Assembly: GCA_963711215.1 (NCBI GenBank)
Contig: CAVQDH010000008.1
Location: 138,653-202,652, forward strand
Reading direction: 5' to 3'
Source of the DNA: WHUA01 sp963711215
Lineage (GTDB): Bacteria; Pseudomonadota; Alphaproteobacteria; UBA8366
Length of the DNA stretch: 64,000 bases
Of the stretch, positions 10,271 to 18,277 are shown piece by piece. The position numbers and the translations under genes are program-made. Position 1 is the first letter of the stretch; every line of letters starts with the position of its first letter. The notes under the pieces are model-generated. The model had not been told where the DNA came from and made no database searches. It saw nothing but the letters and a program-made list of their open reading frames with translations.

Positions 10271-11028
10271 ACCTGCTGCGGTCAATGCTGTTCGCGATCG
10301 TCTTTTATGGCTGGTCGGTGTTCCTAAGCCCGCTCTACGTCCCTTTCATGCTGCTGCCGCGGCGCGTGTTCTGGTTCATGTCGTGGATCTGGGTGCGGTC
10401 CTGCCTCGCGCTCGTCGAATGGATCGCGGGCATCCGCTACGAGGTGCGGGGACGCGCCAACCTGCCGCCAAGCCCCTTCATCATCGCGTCGAAGCATCAG
10501 TCCGCATGGGACACGCTGATCTATAACAAGCTGTTCAAGGACTGCGCCTATGTTCTCAAACGCGAGCTTTTCTGGTTTCCCGGTTTCGGATGGTTCCTGT
10601 GGCGTGTCGGCATGGTCGGCATCGACCGGTCGGGCGGCGCGCAGGCCCTGAAATCGCTGGTCCGCCAGGTGCGGAGTCGGCTGGCCGACGGCCGCGATAT
10701 CATCATCTTTCCGCAGGGCACGCGGACGTCGCCCGGCGCGGACCGGCCTTATCTTCCGGGCGTCTCCGCGCTCTATATGCAGTCCGGCGCGCCGATCGTG
10801 CCGGTGGCGCTCAATTCGGGCATGTTCTGGCCGCGGCGCCGGCTCGTGAAGCGCCCGGGCCTGATCATCGTGGAAATCCTGCCGCCGATACCGCCAGGGC
10901 TGCCGCGGAAGGAATTCGAACGCGTCCTGCGCGAGCGCATCGAGCCCGCGACGCGCAGGCTCGAGGCCGAAGCCGCCGCGCGCCTCGGCCTTGAATCGCC
11001 GGCCGCGGCGGAAGCGCGCGGCGCTTGA
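10267..11028 (+). CDS. plsC: 1-acyl-sn-glycerol-3-phosphate acyltransferase
   Basis: A 253-residue membrane-associated acyltransferase. It carries the block I motif HQSAWDT (H-x4-D) near residue 78, block II around GMVGIDRSGG, block III FPQGTRTSPG near 158 and block IV PIVPVALNSG. Hydrophobic segments lie at about 4-25 and 34-52. PlsC adds the second acyl chain to lysophosphatidic acid, giving phosphatidic acid. It is coupled to the upstream ydcF-like gene and is the last gene of the ftsE-ftsX run. Confidence 0.9.
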   Translation: MNLLRSMLFAIVFYGWSVFLSPLYVPFMLLPRRVFWFMSWIWVRSCLALVEWIAGIRYEVRGRANLPPSPFIIASKHQSAWDTLIYNKLFKDCAYVLKRELFWFPGFGWFLWRVGMVGIDRSGGAQALKSLVRQVRSRLADGRDIIIFPQGTRTSPGADRPYLPGVSALYMQSGAPIVPVALNSGMFWPRRRLVKRPGLIIVEILPPIPPGLPRKEFERVLRERIEPATRRLEAEAAARLGLESPAAAEARGA

Positions 11029-11124
11029 CGGATTCCCGAGCCGGATAAGTCTTGCTTAATCGAATTGTCCGACCCTTCGCGTAAGACGGCGTTCTTGCCG
11101 CGCAAAACGATGTCGGACGATCGC

Positions 11125-11139
11125 GAACAATTGCGGAAC
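11125..11139 (+). promoter_or_regulatory. LexA (SOS) box, alphaproteobacterial type
   Basis: The sequence GAACAATTGCGGAAC is a perfect GAAC-N7-GAAC direct repeat, the complement of the GTTC-N7-GTTC operator bound by LexA in Alphaproteobacteria. It ends five bases upstream of a promoter -35 element that drives nrdJ. A repressor bound here would contact or crowd RNA polymerase. Confidence 0.7.
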
Positions 11140-11144
11140 ATTTG

Positions 11145-11173
11145 TTGACCTGCCGCGTGCCGGCGACTAAGTT
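11145..11173 (+). promoter_or_regulatory. Probable sigma-70 promoter of nrdJ
   Basis: A -35 element TTGACC (11145-11150), a 17-base spacer and a -10 element TAAGTT (11168-11173) lie 25-53 bases upstream of the nrdJ ATG at 11198. The near-consensus -35, ideal spacing and adjoining LexA box support each other. Confidence 0.6.
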
Positions 11174-11197
11174 TCTGGGTACAGGAGAGCGGATTTC

Positions 11198-13465
11198 ATG
11201 GAGTCCCTGACGCCCATAGCCCAGGAAATCTGGGAGATGAAGTACCGCTTCCGGACGCCTGGCGGCGAGCCCGAAGAGCAGACGATCGAGGATAGCTGGC
11301 GGCGGGTCGCCGCCGCGCTGGCGGAGCCGGAAGCCGACAGGCGGCGCTGGACGCGCGCCTTCTACAACGCGATGGAGGGTTTTCGTTTCCTCCCGGCCGG
11401 GCGGATTCTCGCCGGCGCGGGGACGCGGCGCGCCGTCACGCTTTTCAATTGCTTCGTCATGGGTGTCATTCCCGACGACATGGGCGGCATTTTCGAGCAT
11501 CTCCGGGAAGCGGCCCTGACCATGCAGCAGGGCGGCGGCATCGGCTACGATTTCTCGACGCTCCGCCCGAAAGGCGCCCCGGTGCGCGGCGTCGGCGCGG
11601 ACGCGTCCGGGCCGCTCAGCTTCATGGATGTCTGGGACGCGATGTGCCGCACCATCATGAGCGCCGGCTATCGCCGCGGCGCGATGATGGCGACGCTGCG
11701 CTGCGATCACCCCGACATCGAGAGCTTCATCGAGGTCAAGCGCGAGCCGGGCCGGCTTCGCATGTTCAACCTGTCGGTCCTGGTGACGGACGATTTCATG
11801 CAGGCGGTCGACGCGGGCGGTAGCTGGAAGCTGCAGTTCGACGGCAAGGTCTACAAGACCGTGTCGGCCCGCACGCTGTGGGACAGGATCATGCGGGCGA
11901 CCTATGAGTATGCCGAGCCCGGCGTCATCTTCATCGACCGGATCAACCGCCGGAACAACCTGTATTACTGCGAGGATATCCGCGCGACCAATCCGTGCGG
12001 CGAGCAGCCGCTGCCGCCCTACGGCGCCTGCGATCTGGGATCGATCAACCTGACCCGCCTGGTGCGCGATCCGTTCACCGAAAAGGCGCGCCTCGACACG
12101 CGCGCGCTGCAGCAGCTGGTGCCGGTCGCGGTGCGCATGCTCGACAACGTGATCGACATATCGAATTTCCCGCTCGACGCCCAGCGTCACGAAGCGGCGG
12201 CAAAGCGGCGTATCGGGCTCGGCGTCACCGGTCTTGCCGACGCGCTGATCCTCTGCGGCCTGCGCTACGGCAGCGAGGAAGCGCTTGCCGCGGTGCGCGC
12301 GTGGATGGCCGCGATCCGCCGGCATGCCTACCTCGCATCCACGGCCATCGCGGCCGAGAAAGGCGCCTTCCCGCTGTTCGACAAGGACAAGTATCTCGCC
12401 GGGGAAACCGTCGCCACGCTCGATGCCGACGTGCGCGACGCCATTGCGGCGCATGGCATGCGGAATTCGCTGGTGACCTCGATCGCGCCGACCGGCACGA
12501 TCTCGCTCCTGGCCGGCAATACCTCCTCCGGAATCGAGCCGGTGTTCCGGCATGAATTCACCCGCGACGTGCTGCTGCCCGATGGCAGCCACGAAAAGCA
12601 CCAGGTGATGGATTACGCCGCCGACCTGTACCGCCGGATGCACGGAGCCGACGCACCGCTTCCGGATTATTTCGTCGACGCGCATACGCTGGCGCCCGAG
12701 GCCCATCTCGGCACGCAGGCCGCCGTTCAGGACTACATCGACAGCTCCATCTCCAAGACGATCAACCTGCCGGAGGAGATATCCTTCGACGCGTTCAAGG
12801 ACGTGTACCGCCGCGCCTACGATCTCGGCTGCAAGGGTTGTACGACCTACCGCCCCAATCCGGTCACCGGCGCCGTGCTTTCGGTGACGCCGGCGGCGGA
12901 GAGCGGCGAGCCGCGCCCGGCCCGGCGGGCCGGCGTGGTCTATATGACCGAGCCGCTGGAGCGCCCGGAATCGCTGCAGGGCCGGACCTACAAGCTGGTC
13001 TGGCCGGACAGCGATCACGCCATCTACATCACGGTGAACGACATCGCCGAAGGCAGCCGGCGGCGGCCTTTCGAGGTCTTCATCAATTCCAAGAATATGG
13101 AGCATTACGCCTGGACCGTCGCGCTGACGCGTATGATCAGCGCGGTCTTTCGGCGCGGCGGCGATGTCTCCTTCGTGGTCGAAGAGCTGAAGGCCGTGTT
13201 CGACCCGCGCGGCGGACAATGGATGGACGGCAAATACGTGCCGTCTCTGCTGGCCGCGATCGGCGAGGTGATCGAGCGGCACATGATCGACATCGGGTTC
13301 CTGCCCGCGCCGGCAGAGAGCGCTGCGGGCGAGCGGCGGATCGGGCTGCGCCGCGCCGTCGGCGCCGAACTGGTGCGCCAGTGCCCGAAATGCGGCACCG
13401 CCGGCCTCACCCGGCAGGAAGGCTGCGACGTCTGCATTTCCTGCGGCTATTCCAAATGCGTTTGA
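11198..13465 (+). CDS. nrdJ: Class II (adenosylcobalamin-dependent) ribonucleoside-diphosphate reductase
   Basis: A 755-residue reductase that makes deoxyribonucleotides in the cytoplasm using a B12-derived radical, with or without oxygen. NPCGEQPLPPYGACDLGSINL holds the N-C-E catalytic triad (N265, C267, E269). C278, eleven residues on, pairs with C85 (LFNCFVMG) as the redox disulfide. QGGGIGYDFS and SGIEPVF are family motifs. The tail carries a CPKC...CDVCISCGYSKC cysteine cluster that can relay reducing power. Length fits the shorter class II type. A LexA box and promoter precede it, and an AGGAGAG Shine-Dalgarno lies before the ATG. It is monocistronic; no other reductase class is in the window. 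Confidence 0.93.
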   Translation: MESLTPIAQEIWEMKYRFRTPGGEPEEQTIEDSWRRVAAALAEPEADRRRWTRAFYNAMEGFRFLPAGRILAGAGTRRAVTLFNCFVMGVIPDDMGGIFEHLREAALTMQQGGGIGYDFSTLRPKGAPVRGVGADASGPLSFMDVWDAMCRTIMSAGYRRGAMMATLRCDHPDIESFIEVKREPGRLRMFNLSVLVTDDFMQAVDAGGSWKLQFDGKVYKTVSARTLWDRIMRATYEYAEPGVIFIDRINRRNNLYYCEDIRATNPCGEQPLPPYGACDLGSINLTRLVRDPFTEKARLDTRALQQLVPVAVRMLDNVIDISNFPLDAQRHEAAAKRRIGLGVTGLADALILCGLRYGSEEALAAVRAWMAAIRRHAYLASTAIAAEKGAFPLFDKDKYLAGETVATLDADVRDAIAAHGMRNSLVTSIAPTGTISLLAGNTSSGIEPVFRHEFTRDVLLPDGSHEKHQVMDYAADLYRRMHGADAPLPDYFVDAHTLAPEAHLGTQAAVQDYIDSSISKTINLPEEISFDAFKDVYRRAYDLGCKGCTTYRPNPVTGAVLSVTPAAESGEPRPARRAGVVYMTEPLERPESLQGRTYKLVWPDSDHAIYITVNDIAEGSRRRPFEVFINSKNMEHYAWTVALTRMISAVFRRGGDVSFVVEELKAVFDPRGGQWMDGKYVPSLLAAIGEVIERHMIDIGFLPAPAESAAGERRIGLRRAVGAELVRQCPKCGTAGLTRQEGCDVCISCGYSKCV

Positions 13466-13501
13466 CGGCGGCCGCGCCGATCCGGTTCTGAAGGCCGGCG
13501 G

Positions 13502-14134
13502 CTAGGATTGCTCGACGAGGCGCTGGATCGCGTGTATCCGCCCGGCGGGAATGCCGAGCGCGTCCAGATGACGCACGGTGTTCGCGAGATAGTCCCGGTT
13601 GCTGCCGCGCTCGCCCGCGGCCCGGGCGATAATCGGCGCCGCTTGCTCCGGCGCGAGCCGGCCGGCGTAGTTCGGCTTGCTGCGGTCGGCGACGAAGGTA
13701 ACGCACACCGCCGTTTCGCCGCGGAACGCCACGCGAAGGCGGCGCGGCAAATAGGCGTAGCGCGGCATCTCGCGCTGCCATAGATAGGCCAGCACATCGG
13801 CCGCGATCGCCCGCCGCACGCGATAGGCGATGCCGCGGCAGGCGCCGCCCCGGTCCAGCGCCAGCACCAGCCCCGGGCGCTCGGGCGTGCCGCGATGGCG
13901 CTCGGAATACATGCAGAAAGCGCGATGGTAGCCATGCAGGATCGCACGCTCCGCGACCAGGAATTCGAAGCCCGGATGCCACATCAGCGAGCCATAGCCG
14001 AAAACCCAGAGATCGCCTCGTTCCGGCAGGAGAGGCGCGTAGGGTGGGTCCGCGGCGGCGCTCGCCGGGCTGGCCCGTGTTGAAGGGGAATTCATGTCAG
14101 GATCGGCGTGGCTCGTCTCGAGGCTGGTCGGCAT
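13502..14134 (-). CDS. ChaC-like gamma-glutamylcyclotransferase
   Basis: A 210-residue protein with the cyclotransferase substrate loop VFGYGSLMWHPGFEF near 43-57, then ILHGYHRAFCMYSERHRGTPERPGLVLAL, typical of the ChaC branch. ChaC enzymes cut glutathione to 5-oxoproline and Cys-Gly. The catalytic glutamate is expected in the middle of the protein and was not assigned with certainty. Starts at 14134 and 14095 are both possible; neither has a clear Shine-Dalgarno. It is adjacent to the aromatic amino acid cluster, an arrangement seen in related genomes without known functional link. Confidence 0.85.
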   Translation of the reverse strand: MPTSLETSHADPDMNSPSTRASPASAAADPPYAPLLPERGDLWVFGYGSLMWHPGFEFLVAERAILHGYHRAFCMYSERHRGTPERPGLVLALDRGGACRGIAYRVRRAIAADVLAYLWQREMPRYAYLPRRLRVAFRGETAVCVTFVADRSKPNYAGRLAPEQAAPIIARAAGERGSNRDYLANTVRHLDALGIPAGRIHAIQRLVEQS

Positions 14135-14298
14135 CGTCGTGCCGGCATCGGCGTTATGGTGCCGGCAGGCGCGACTTATAGAGCCTTATCGGACCCGGTT
14201 GAAGCGATTCCCTGTCCGGGCTATTGGGGCTTCGCGCGATCTTGACAGGACAGCGCTTCGTCAGAATGGTTCAATCCGGTTTGAAAAGGCGCTTTGAT

Positions 14299-15357
14299 AT
14301 GCCGTCGACCCCGTCCGCGACCCTTCGGCGAATCGCTTTCATTCCGGCGATCCTGCTGGTGCTCGCCGTTGGCTATTCCCTGCTGTGGCTTTATGGCGCG
14401 CATCGGCTGGAGGACGGATTCAAGGACTGGGCGCGGATCCAGTCTGCGCGCGGCACGACGGTCGAGTATAGCGCGCTCGCCGTTTCCGGCTATCCCGGCA
14501 TCATTCGGCTGGCGATTGCGGCGCCCCACATCACGGCCGCCAAGACCGGCTGGCAGTGGGCGGCGGAGCGCGCGAATCTCGAGACGCGCGCCTGGACCTG
14601 GCAGACCTATCGCGTCGATGTCTACGGGACGCAGCAGCTCGGCGTGCCCTTTGACGGCGCGGTCGAGCGGCTTACCGCGCGCTCGGCCGCCACCTTCGTG
14701 ATCGCCCGGGTGAACAGCCATGGCCGCGTGGCGCAGGCCGCTTTTCAGGCTGACGGCCTGCACCTGAGCGATGCGGCCGGCACCGAGATCCTGTCCGCCG
14801 CCACCCTCCGGGGCACGACGCAGACGCCCGCCGCAAAGTCGATCGCCCATGACCAGACCTCCCTCGACCTGACGCTGCAAGCGAGCGATGTGCTGCTTGG
14901 CTCGCCCATGGCGACGCCGCTCGGGAAGAAGGTGGAGCGGATCGATCTGGCGGCGACGATCAAGGGCGCGCTGCCGGGCTCGCTGGCCCGTGACGCCGTG
15001 GACGCCTGGCGCCGCGATGGCGGCACGGTGGAGCTCGACCATTTCACGCTCAACTGGGGAGCGCTCGACCTGCGCGCCAACGGCACGATGGCGCTCGATG
15101 AGCGGCTGCGGCCGCTCGGCGCGATCAGCGCGGAAATCAGCGGCTACGGCGAGACGCTGGGGGCGCTCGAGCAGGCGCGCGTACTGCCGCCCAAGACGGC
15201 CGAGGGGTCGCGGTTCGCGCTCGACCTGTTGTCTCGCCCAGACGGGGCCGACGGACGGAGGGTCGTCACGGTGCCGCTGTCGGCGCAGAACGGGTCCCTT
15301 TACCTCGGGCCCCTCCGCATCGTCCGGCTGGCGGCTATTCCTTTTCCGGCTCGGTAG
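14299..15357 (+). CDS. DUF2125 domain protein
   Basis: A membrane-anchored protein with one N-terminal helix (IAFIPAILLVLAVGYSLLWL) followed by about 320 residues outside the membrane. These are rich in beta-strands, with sequence such as DFxLNWGALDLRANGTMALDE at the C-terminal side, typical of DUF2125. Function is unknown. The start at ATG 14299, preceded by AAAAGG, is chosen; the frame stays open upstream to 14224. The 3' end overlaps the convergent tyrC gene by 23 bases. DUF2125 beside tyrC-hisC recurs in Alphaproteobacteria. Confidence 0.75.
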   Translation: MPSTPSATLRRIAFIPAILLVLAVGYSLLWLYGAHRLEDGFKDWARIQSARGTTVEYSALAVSGYPGIIRLAIAAPHITAAKTGWQWAAERANLETRAWTWQTYRVDVYGTQQLGVPFDGAVERLTARSAATFVIARVNSHGRVAQAAFQADGLHLSDAAGTEILSAATLRGTTQTPAAKSIAHDQTSLDLTLQASDVLLGSPMATPLGKKVERIDLAATIKGALPGSLARDAVDAWRRDGGTVELDHFTLNWGALDLRANGTMALDERLRPLGAISAEISGYGETLGALEQARVLPPKTAEGSRFALDLLSRPDGADGRRVVTVPLSAQNGSLYLGPLRIVRLAAIPFPAR

Positions 15358-16291
15358 GCTTGAAGGAGCCCGCCTGGCCCATCTCGATCACGCCGCGCCG
15401 GATCGCGCGGGTGCGGGTGAAGAAGGCTTCGAGCGTGTCGCCTTCGCCCCAGCGGATGGCGCGCTGCAGCGCGGTGATGTCCTCGGTGAAGCGGCCGAGC
15501 AGCTCGAGCACAGCATCGCGGTTGTTGAGGAAGATGTCGCGCCACATCACCGGGTCCGACGCCGCGATTCGGGTGAAGTCGCGGAACCCGCCGGCGGAAA
15601 ATTTGATGACCTCGCGCGTCTCCACGACATCGGAGATGTCCTGCTTCTCGCGCCGCAACTGCATCTCCAGGTCGGCCGCCGTTCCCACGATCGTGTAGGA
15701 GATCAGGTGGGGCAGGTGCGACGTCACCGCCAGCACCCGGTCGTGGTGATGCGGGTCCATCAGCTCGACATTGCTGCCGGCGTGGCGCCACAGCGCGGCG
15801 ACCCGCTCGATCGCGTCGCTGTCGGTGCCCGGCGGCGGCGTCAGGATGCAGTAGCGGTTCTCGAACAGCTCGGGAAAGCCCGATTCCGGCCCCGAATGCT
15901 CCGTACCGGCGACCGGATGTCCCGGCACCAGATGCACGCCGTCCGGAAGATGCGGACCGACGTCGCGGATGACGCAGACCTTGACCGAGCCGACGTCGCT
16001 GACGATGGCGCCGGGCTTCAGCACCGGACCGATTTCCTCGGCAAGCGCGGCATTGGCGCCGATCGGCGCGCACAGCACCACGAAATCCGCGTCGCGCGCC
16101 GCGTCGGCGGCGCTTTCGTGGGCGCTGTCGATGAAGCCGAGCTCCATCGCCTTGGCGCGGGTCGCCGCCGTCCGGGCATGGCCGGCGATCTGCCGCGCCA
16201 GGCCGTCGCGCTTGACCCGCCAGCAGAGCGAGGAGCCGATCAGGCCGAGGCCGATGACCGCGATCTTGTCGAATATGGGCTTCTTGGTCAT
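15335..16291 (-). CDS. tyrC: Prephenate/arogenate dehydrogenase
   Basis: A 318-residue NAD(P)-dependent dehydrogenase for tyrosine synthesis. The N-terminal nucleotide-binding motif is IAVIGLGLIGSSL (GxGxxG). VLCAPIGANAALAEEIGP, DVGSVKVCVI and VPGHPVAGTEHSGPESG follow, the last containing the conserved catalytic histidine region. The C-terminal helical dimer domain includes FSAGGFRDFTRIAASDPVMWRDIF. There is no fused chorismate mutase or ACT domain. The start overlaps the hisC stop (ATGA), so it is translated with hisC and the chorismate mutase gene. Choice between prephenate and arogenate as substrate is not decidable here. Confidence 0.92.
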   Translation of the reverse strand: MTKKPIFDKIAVIGLGLIGSSLCWRVKRDGLARQIAGHARTAATRAKAMELGFIDSAHESAADAARDADFVVLCAPIGANAALAEEIGPVLKPGAIVSDVGSVKVCVIRDVGPHLPDGVHLVPGHPVAGTEHSGPESGFPELFENRYCILTPPPGTDSDAIERVAALWRHAGSNVELMDPHHHDRVLAVTSHLPHLISYTIVGTAADLEMQLRREKQDISDVVETREVIKFSAGGFRDFTRIAASDPVMWRDIFLNNRDAVLELLGRFTEDITALQRAIRWGEGDTLEAFFTRTRAIRRGVIEMGQAGSFKPTEPEKE

Positions 16292-17376
16292 TTCCGCTCC
16301 AGATGCTCGCCCAGCGCGTCGGCAAGCGCGCGCATTTCGCGCTCCAGCCCGACCGTGATGCGGAGGCAGTCGGGCAGATCATAGGATTTCACCAGGCGGG
16401 TGATGATGCCCCGGCTGAGCAGGAAATTGTAGGCCGCCTCGGCGCGAGGCGCGTCGGCGAATTGCGCCAGCACGAAGTTGCCGACGGAGGGGTGCGCGGT
16501 AATCCCCAAACCGCCGAGCGTCGTGGTGAGCCAGGGCAGCCACTTGGCGTTATGCGCCTTGCTCGCCTCGATGTGCTTGGTGTCCTCCAAGGCGGCGATG
16601 CCGGCGAGCTGCGCCGGCTCGTTGACGTTGAACGGACCACGCAGCCGGTTGAGCACGTCCGCCACCGCGGCGGGACAATACGCCCAGCCGAGCCGAACCG
16701 CGGCGAGGCCGTAGATCTTCGAGAAGGTTCGCGTCATCACGACGTTGTCGTGGCGGTCGACCATCTCGATGCCGGCGGTGTAGTCGTTGCGGTTGACGTA
16801 TTCGGCATAGGCCGCGTCGATCACCAGCAACACATGCTCCGGCAGGCCGTCGCGCAGCCGCTGCAGCTCGTCCGTCGGCAGGTAGCTGCCGGTCGGGTTA
16901 TTCGGATTGGCGAGGAAGACTAGGCGCGTGCGCTCGGTCACCTTCGACAGGAGCGCGTCGACATCCGCCGTCAGCACCTTCTCCGGCGCGGCCACCGGCG
17001 TGGCGCCGACGCCGGTTGCGAATATCCGATAGATCGAAAAGCCGTGCCGGCTGTAGAGCACTTCGTCGCCCTGGCCCGAATAGGCACGGATGAGCAGCTG
17101 GATCACCTCGTCGGACCCGGCGCCGCAGACGATGCGCTCCTTGTCGCAGCCGAATTGCCGGCCGAGCACGCTGCGCAGCTCCGTCGCGTGACCGTCCGGA
17201 TAGCGGTGCAAGACGCTGGCGGCGGATTGATAGGCGCGGATCGCGTCCGGGCTCGGGCCGATCGGCGTCTCGTTGGACGCAAGCACGATGACATTCTTGA
17301 CGCCGTCGACGCTGTGCAGGCCCCCGACATAAGGGGCAACGTTCATGACGCCGGGGCGCGGCTTGGGGAGGCTCAT
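16288..17376 (-). CDS. hisC: Histidinol-phosphate / aromatic aminotransferase
   Basis: A 362-residue PLP aminotransferase of the HisC branch. It shows SNETPIGPSPDAI, the cofactor-binding NPNNPTGSYLP, DAAYAEYV, and TRTFSKIYGLAAVRLGW with the PLP lysine in the SK pair. The C-terminal RITVGLEREM carries the substrate-binding arginine. HisC converts imidazole-acetol phosphate to histidinol phosphate. In this cluster, between a chorismate mutase and tyrC, it probably also transaminates prephenate or phenylpyruvate (inference from context). Start ATG 17376 overlaps the upstream stop and the 3' end overlaps tyrC. Confidence 0.92.
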   Translation of the reverse strand: MSLPKPRPGVMNVAPYVGGLHSVDGVKNVIVLASNETPIGPSPDAIRAYQSAASVLHRYPDGHATELRSVLGRQFGCDKERIVCGAGSDEVIQLLIRAYSGQGDEVLYSRHGFSIYRIFATGVGATPVAAPEKVLTADVDALLSKVTERTRLVFLANPNNPTGSYLPTDELQRLRDGLPEHVLLVIDAAYAEYVNRNDYTAGIEMVDRHDNVVMTRTFSKIYGLAAVRLGWAYCPAAVADVLNRLRGPFNVNEPAQLAGIAALEDTKHIEASKAHNAKWLPWLTTTLGGLGITAHPSVGNFVLAQFADAPRAEAAYNFLLSRGIITRLVKSYDLPDCLRITVGLEREMRALADALGEHLERK

Positions 17377-18233
17377 GACACCGGCCCCGTGGAAGCGGCC
17401 TGTCCGATCGGCGTGGCGTAGTTGCCGATCACCGTGACCTGCGCGACGTCGTTCAGCCGCGCCAGCTCGCCGATGCGCGGGTCGTCTTCGACGATGTATC
17501 CCTCGGCATCGAGCAGCTGAAAATGCAACCCGGCCTTGCAAGAGGCGATGGGATGGCCCTTGATGCCGACCCGCTCTGCCAGACCCGTTACTCCGGCGCG
17601 GCTCAGCGCGACCTGCGTCTCGACGACAATGAGGCTGCGGTCCGAGCCGGTTGCTTCGGGCACGATGCGCCCGATCGCCAGCGCTTCGGTGCCGCCGTCG
17701 GTGCGGCCGTCGGCCGGCGCGAAAGGCAGGCGGTACGAAATCCTGAGGCCGTCGCGTACGTTGATGTTGGTCCACCAGGGGTCGCTGTCGCCCTCGCGCG
17801 GGCAGGGCAGCACGCCTACGGTGGCGCGTCCGGCGGCAACCTCGGTCAGGACCTCGCGCGTGGTGGCGAAGGCCGTCATCGGGGAGGCGCTGCCGAACTG
17901 GTTGCGCGCCAGGTCCCAGATCGCCTGGTCGGTGCCGCCCGCGCAGACGGCGACGGCATACTCCGGCATCTCCATGCGGGTGATCCCGGCGATGATCTCG
18001 CGCCATATCCGGGCGATTGCGGCAAAGGAAAAGGCACTGTCGTGGTGGCGATGCAGATTGCGCAGGATATCGGCCTCGCGGCCTGGCCGGACCGTGGTGA
18101 CGGAGTCGCGCGCCTTCACCCGGCGGATCTCCTCCACCAGGCTGGCCCGTTGCTGGATCAGGGCGTGCAGCTCGGAATCGATCCGGTCGATTTCCCCACG
18201 CAGGCTCTGCAGCGATGTTCCACTTTCGTTCAT
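17373..18233 (-). CDS. Chorismate mutase (AroQ) with C-terminal prephenate dehydratase-like domain
   Basis: A 286-residue two-part protein. Residues 8-90 are an AroQ helical chorismate mutase: LRGEIDRIDSELHALIQQRASL, then R and K residues of the active site in RRVKAR and PGREADILRNL. Residues about 95-286 resemble the fold of prephenate dehydratase plus ACT (VGVLPCPREGDSDPWW, then TVIGNYATPIG) but lack the catalytic Thr-Arg-Phe motif. It probably performs only the mutase step. A complete prephenate dehydratase is encoded at 54282-55142, supporting this. First gene of a tightly coupled run with hisC and tyrC. Confidence 0.82.
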   Translation of the reverse strand: MNESGTSLQSLRGEIDRIDSELHALIQQRASLVEEIRRVKARDSVTTVRPGREADILRNLHRHHDSAFSFAAIARIWREIIAGITRMEMPEYAVAVCAGGTDQAIWDLARNQFGSASPMTAFATTREVLTEVAAGRATVGVLPCPREGDSDPWWTNINVRDGLRISYRLPFAPADGRTDGGTEALAIGRIVPEATGSDRSLIVVETQVALSRAGVTGLAERVGIKGHPIASCKAGLHFQLLDAEGYIVEDDPRIGELARLNDVAQVTVIGNYATPIGQAASTGPVS

Positions 18234-18277
18234 CTGTCGCCATCCACCGAAAAAGCCGCTAACTACTAGAGCGTGAC

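Noticed and set aside
10865..13282. An 805-codon open frame antisense to nrdJ
   Set aside because: It lies opposite a complete ribonucleotide reductase and shows no recognisable domain; it is a shadow of codon bias.
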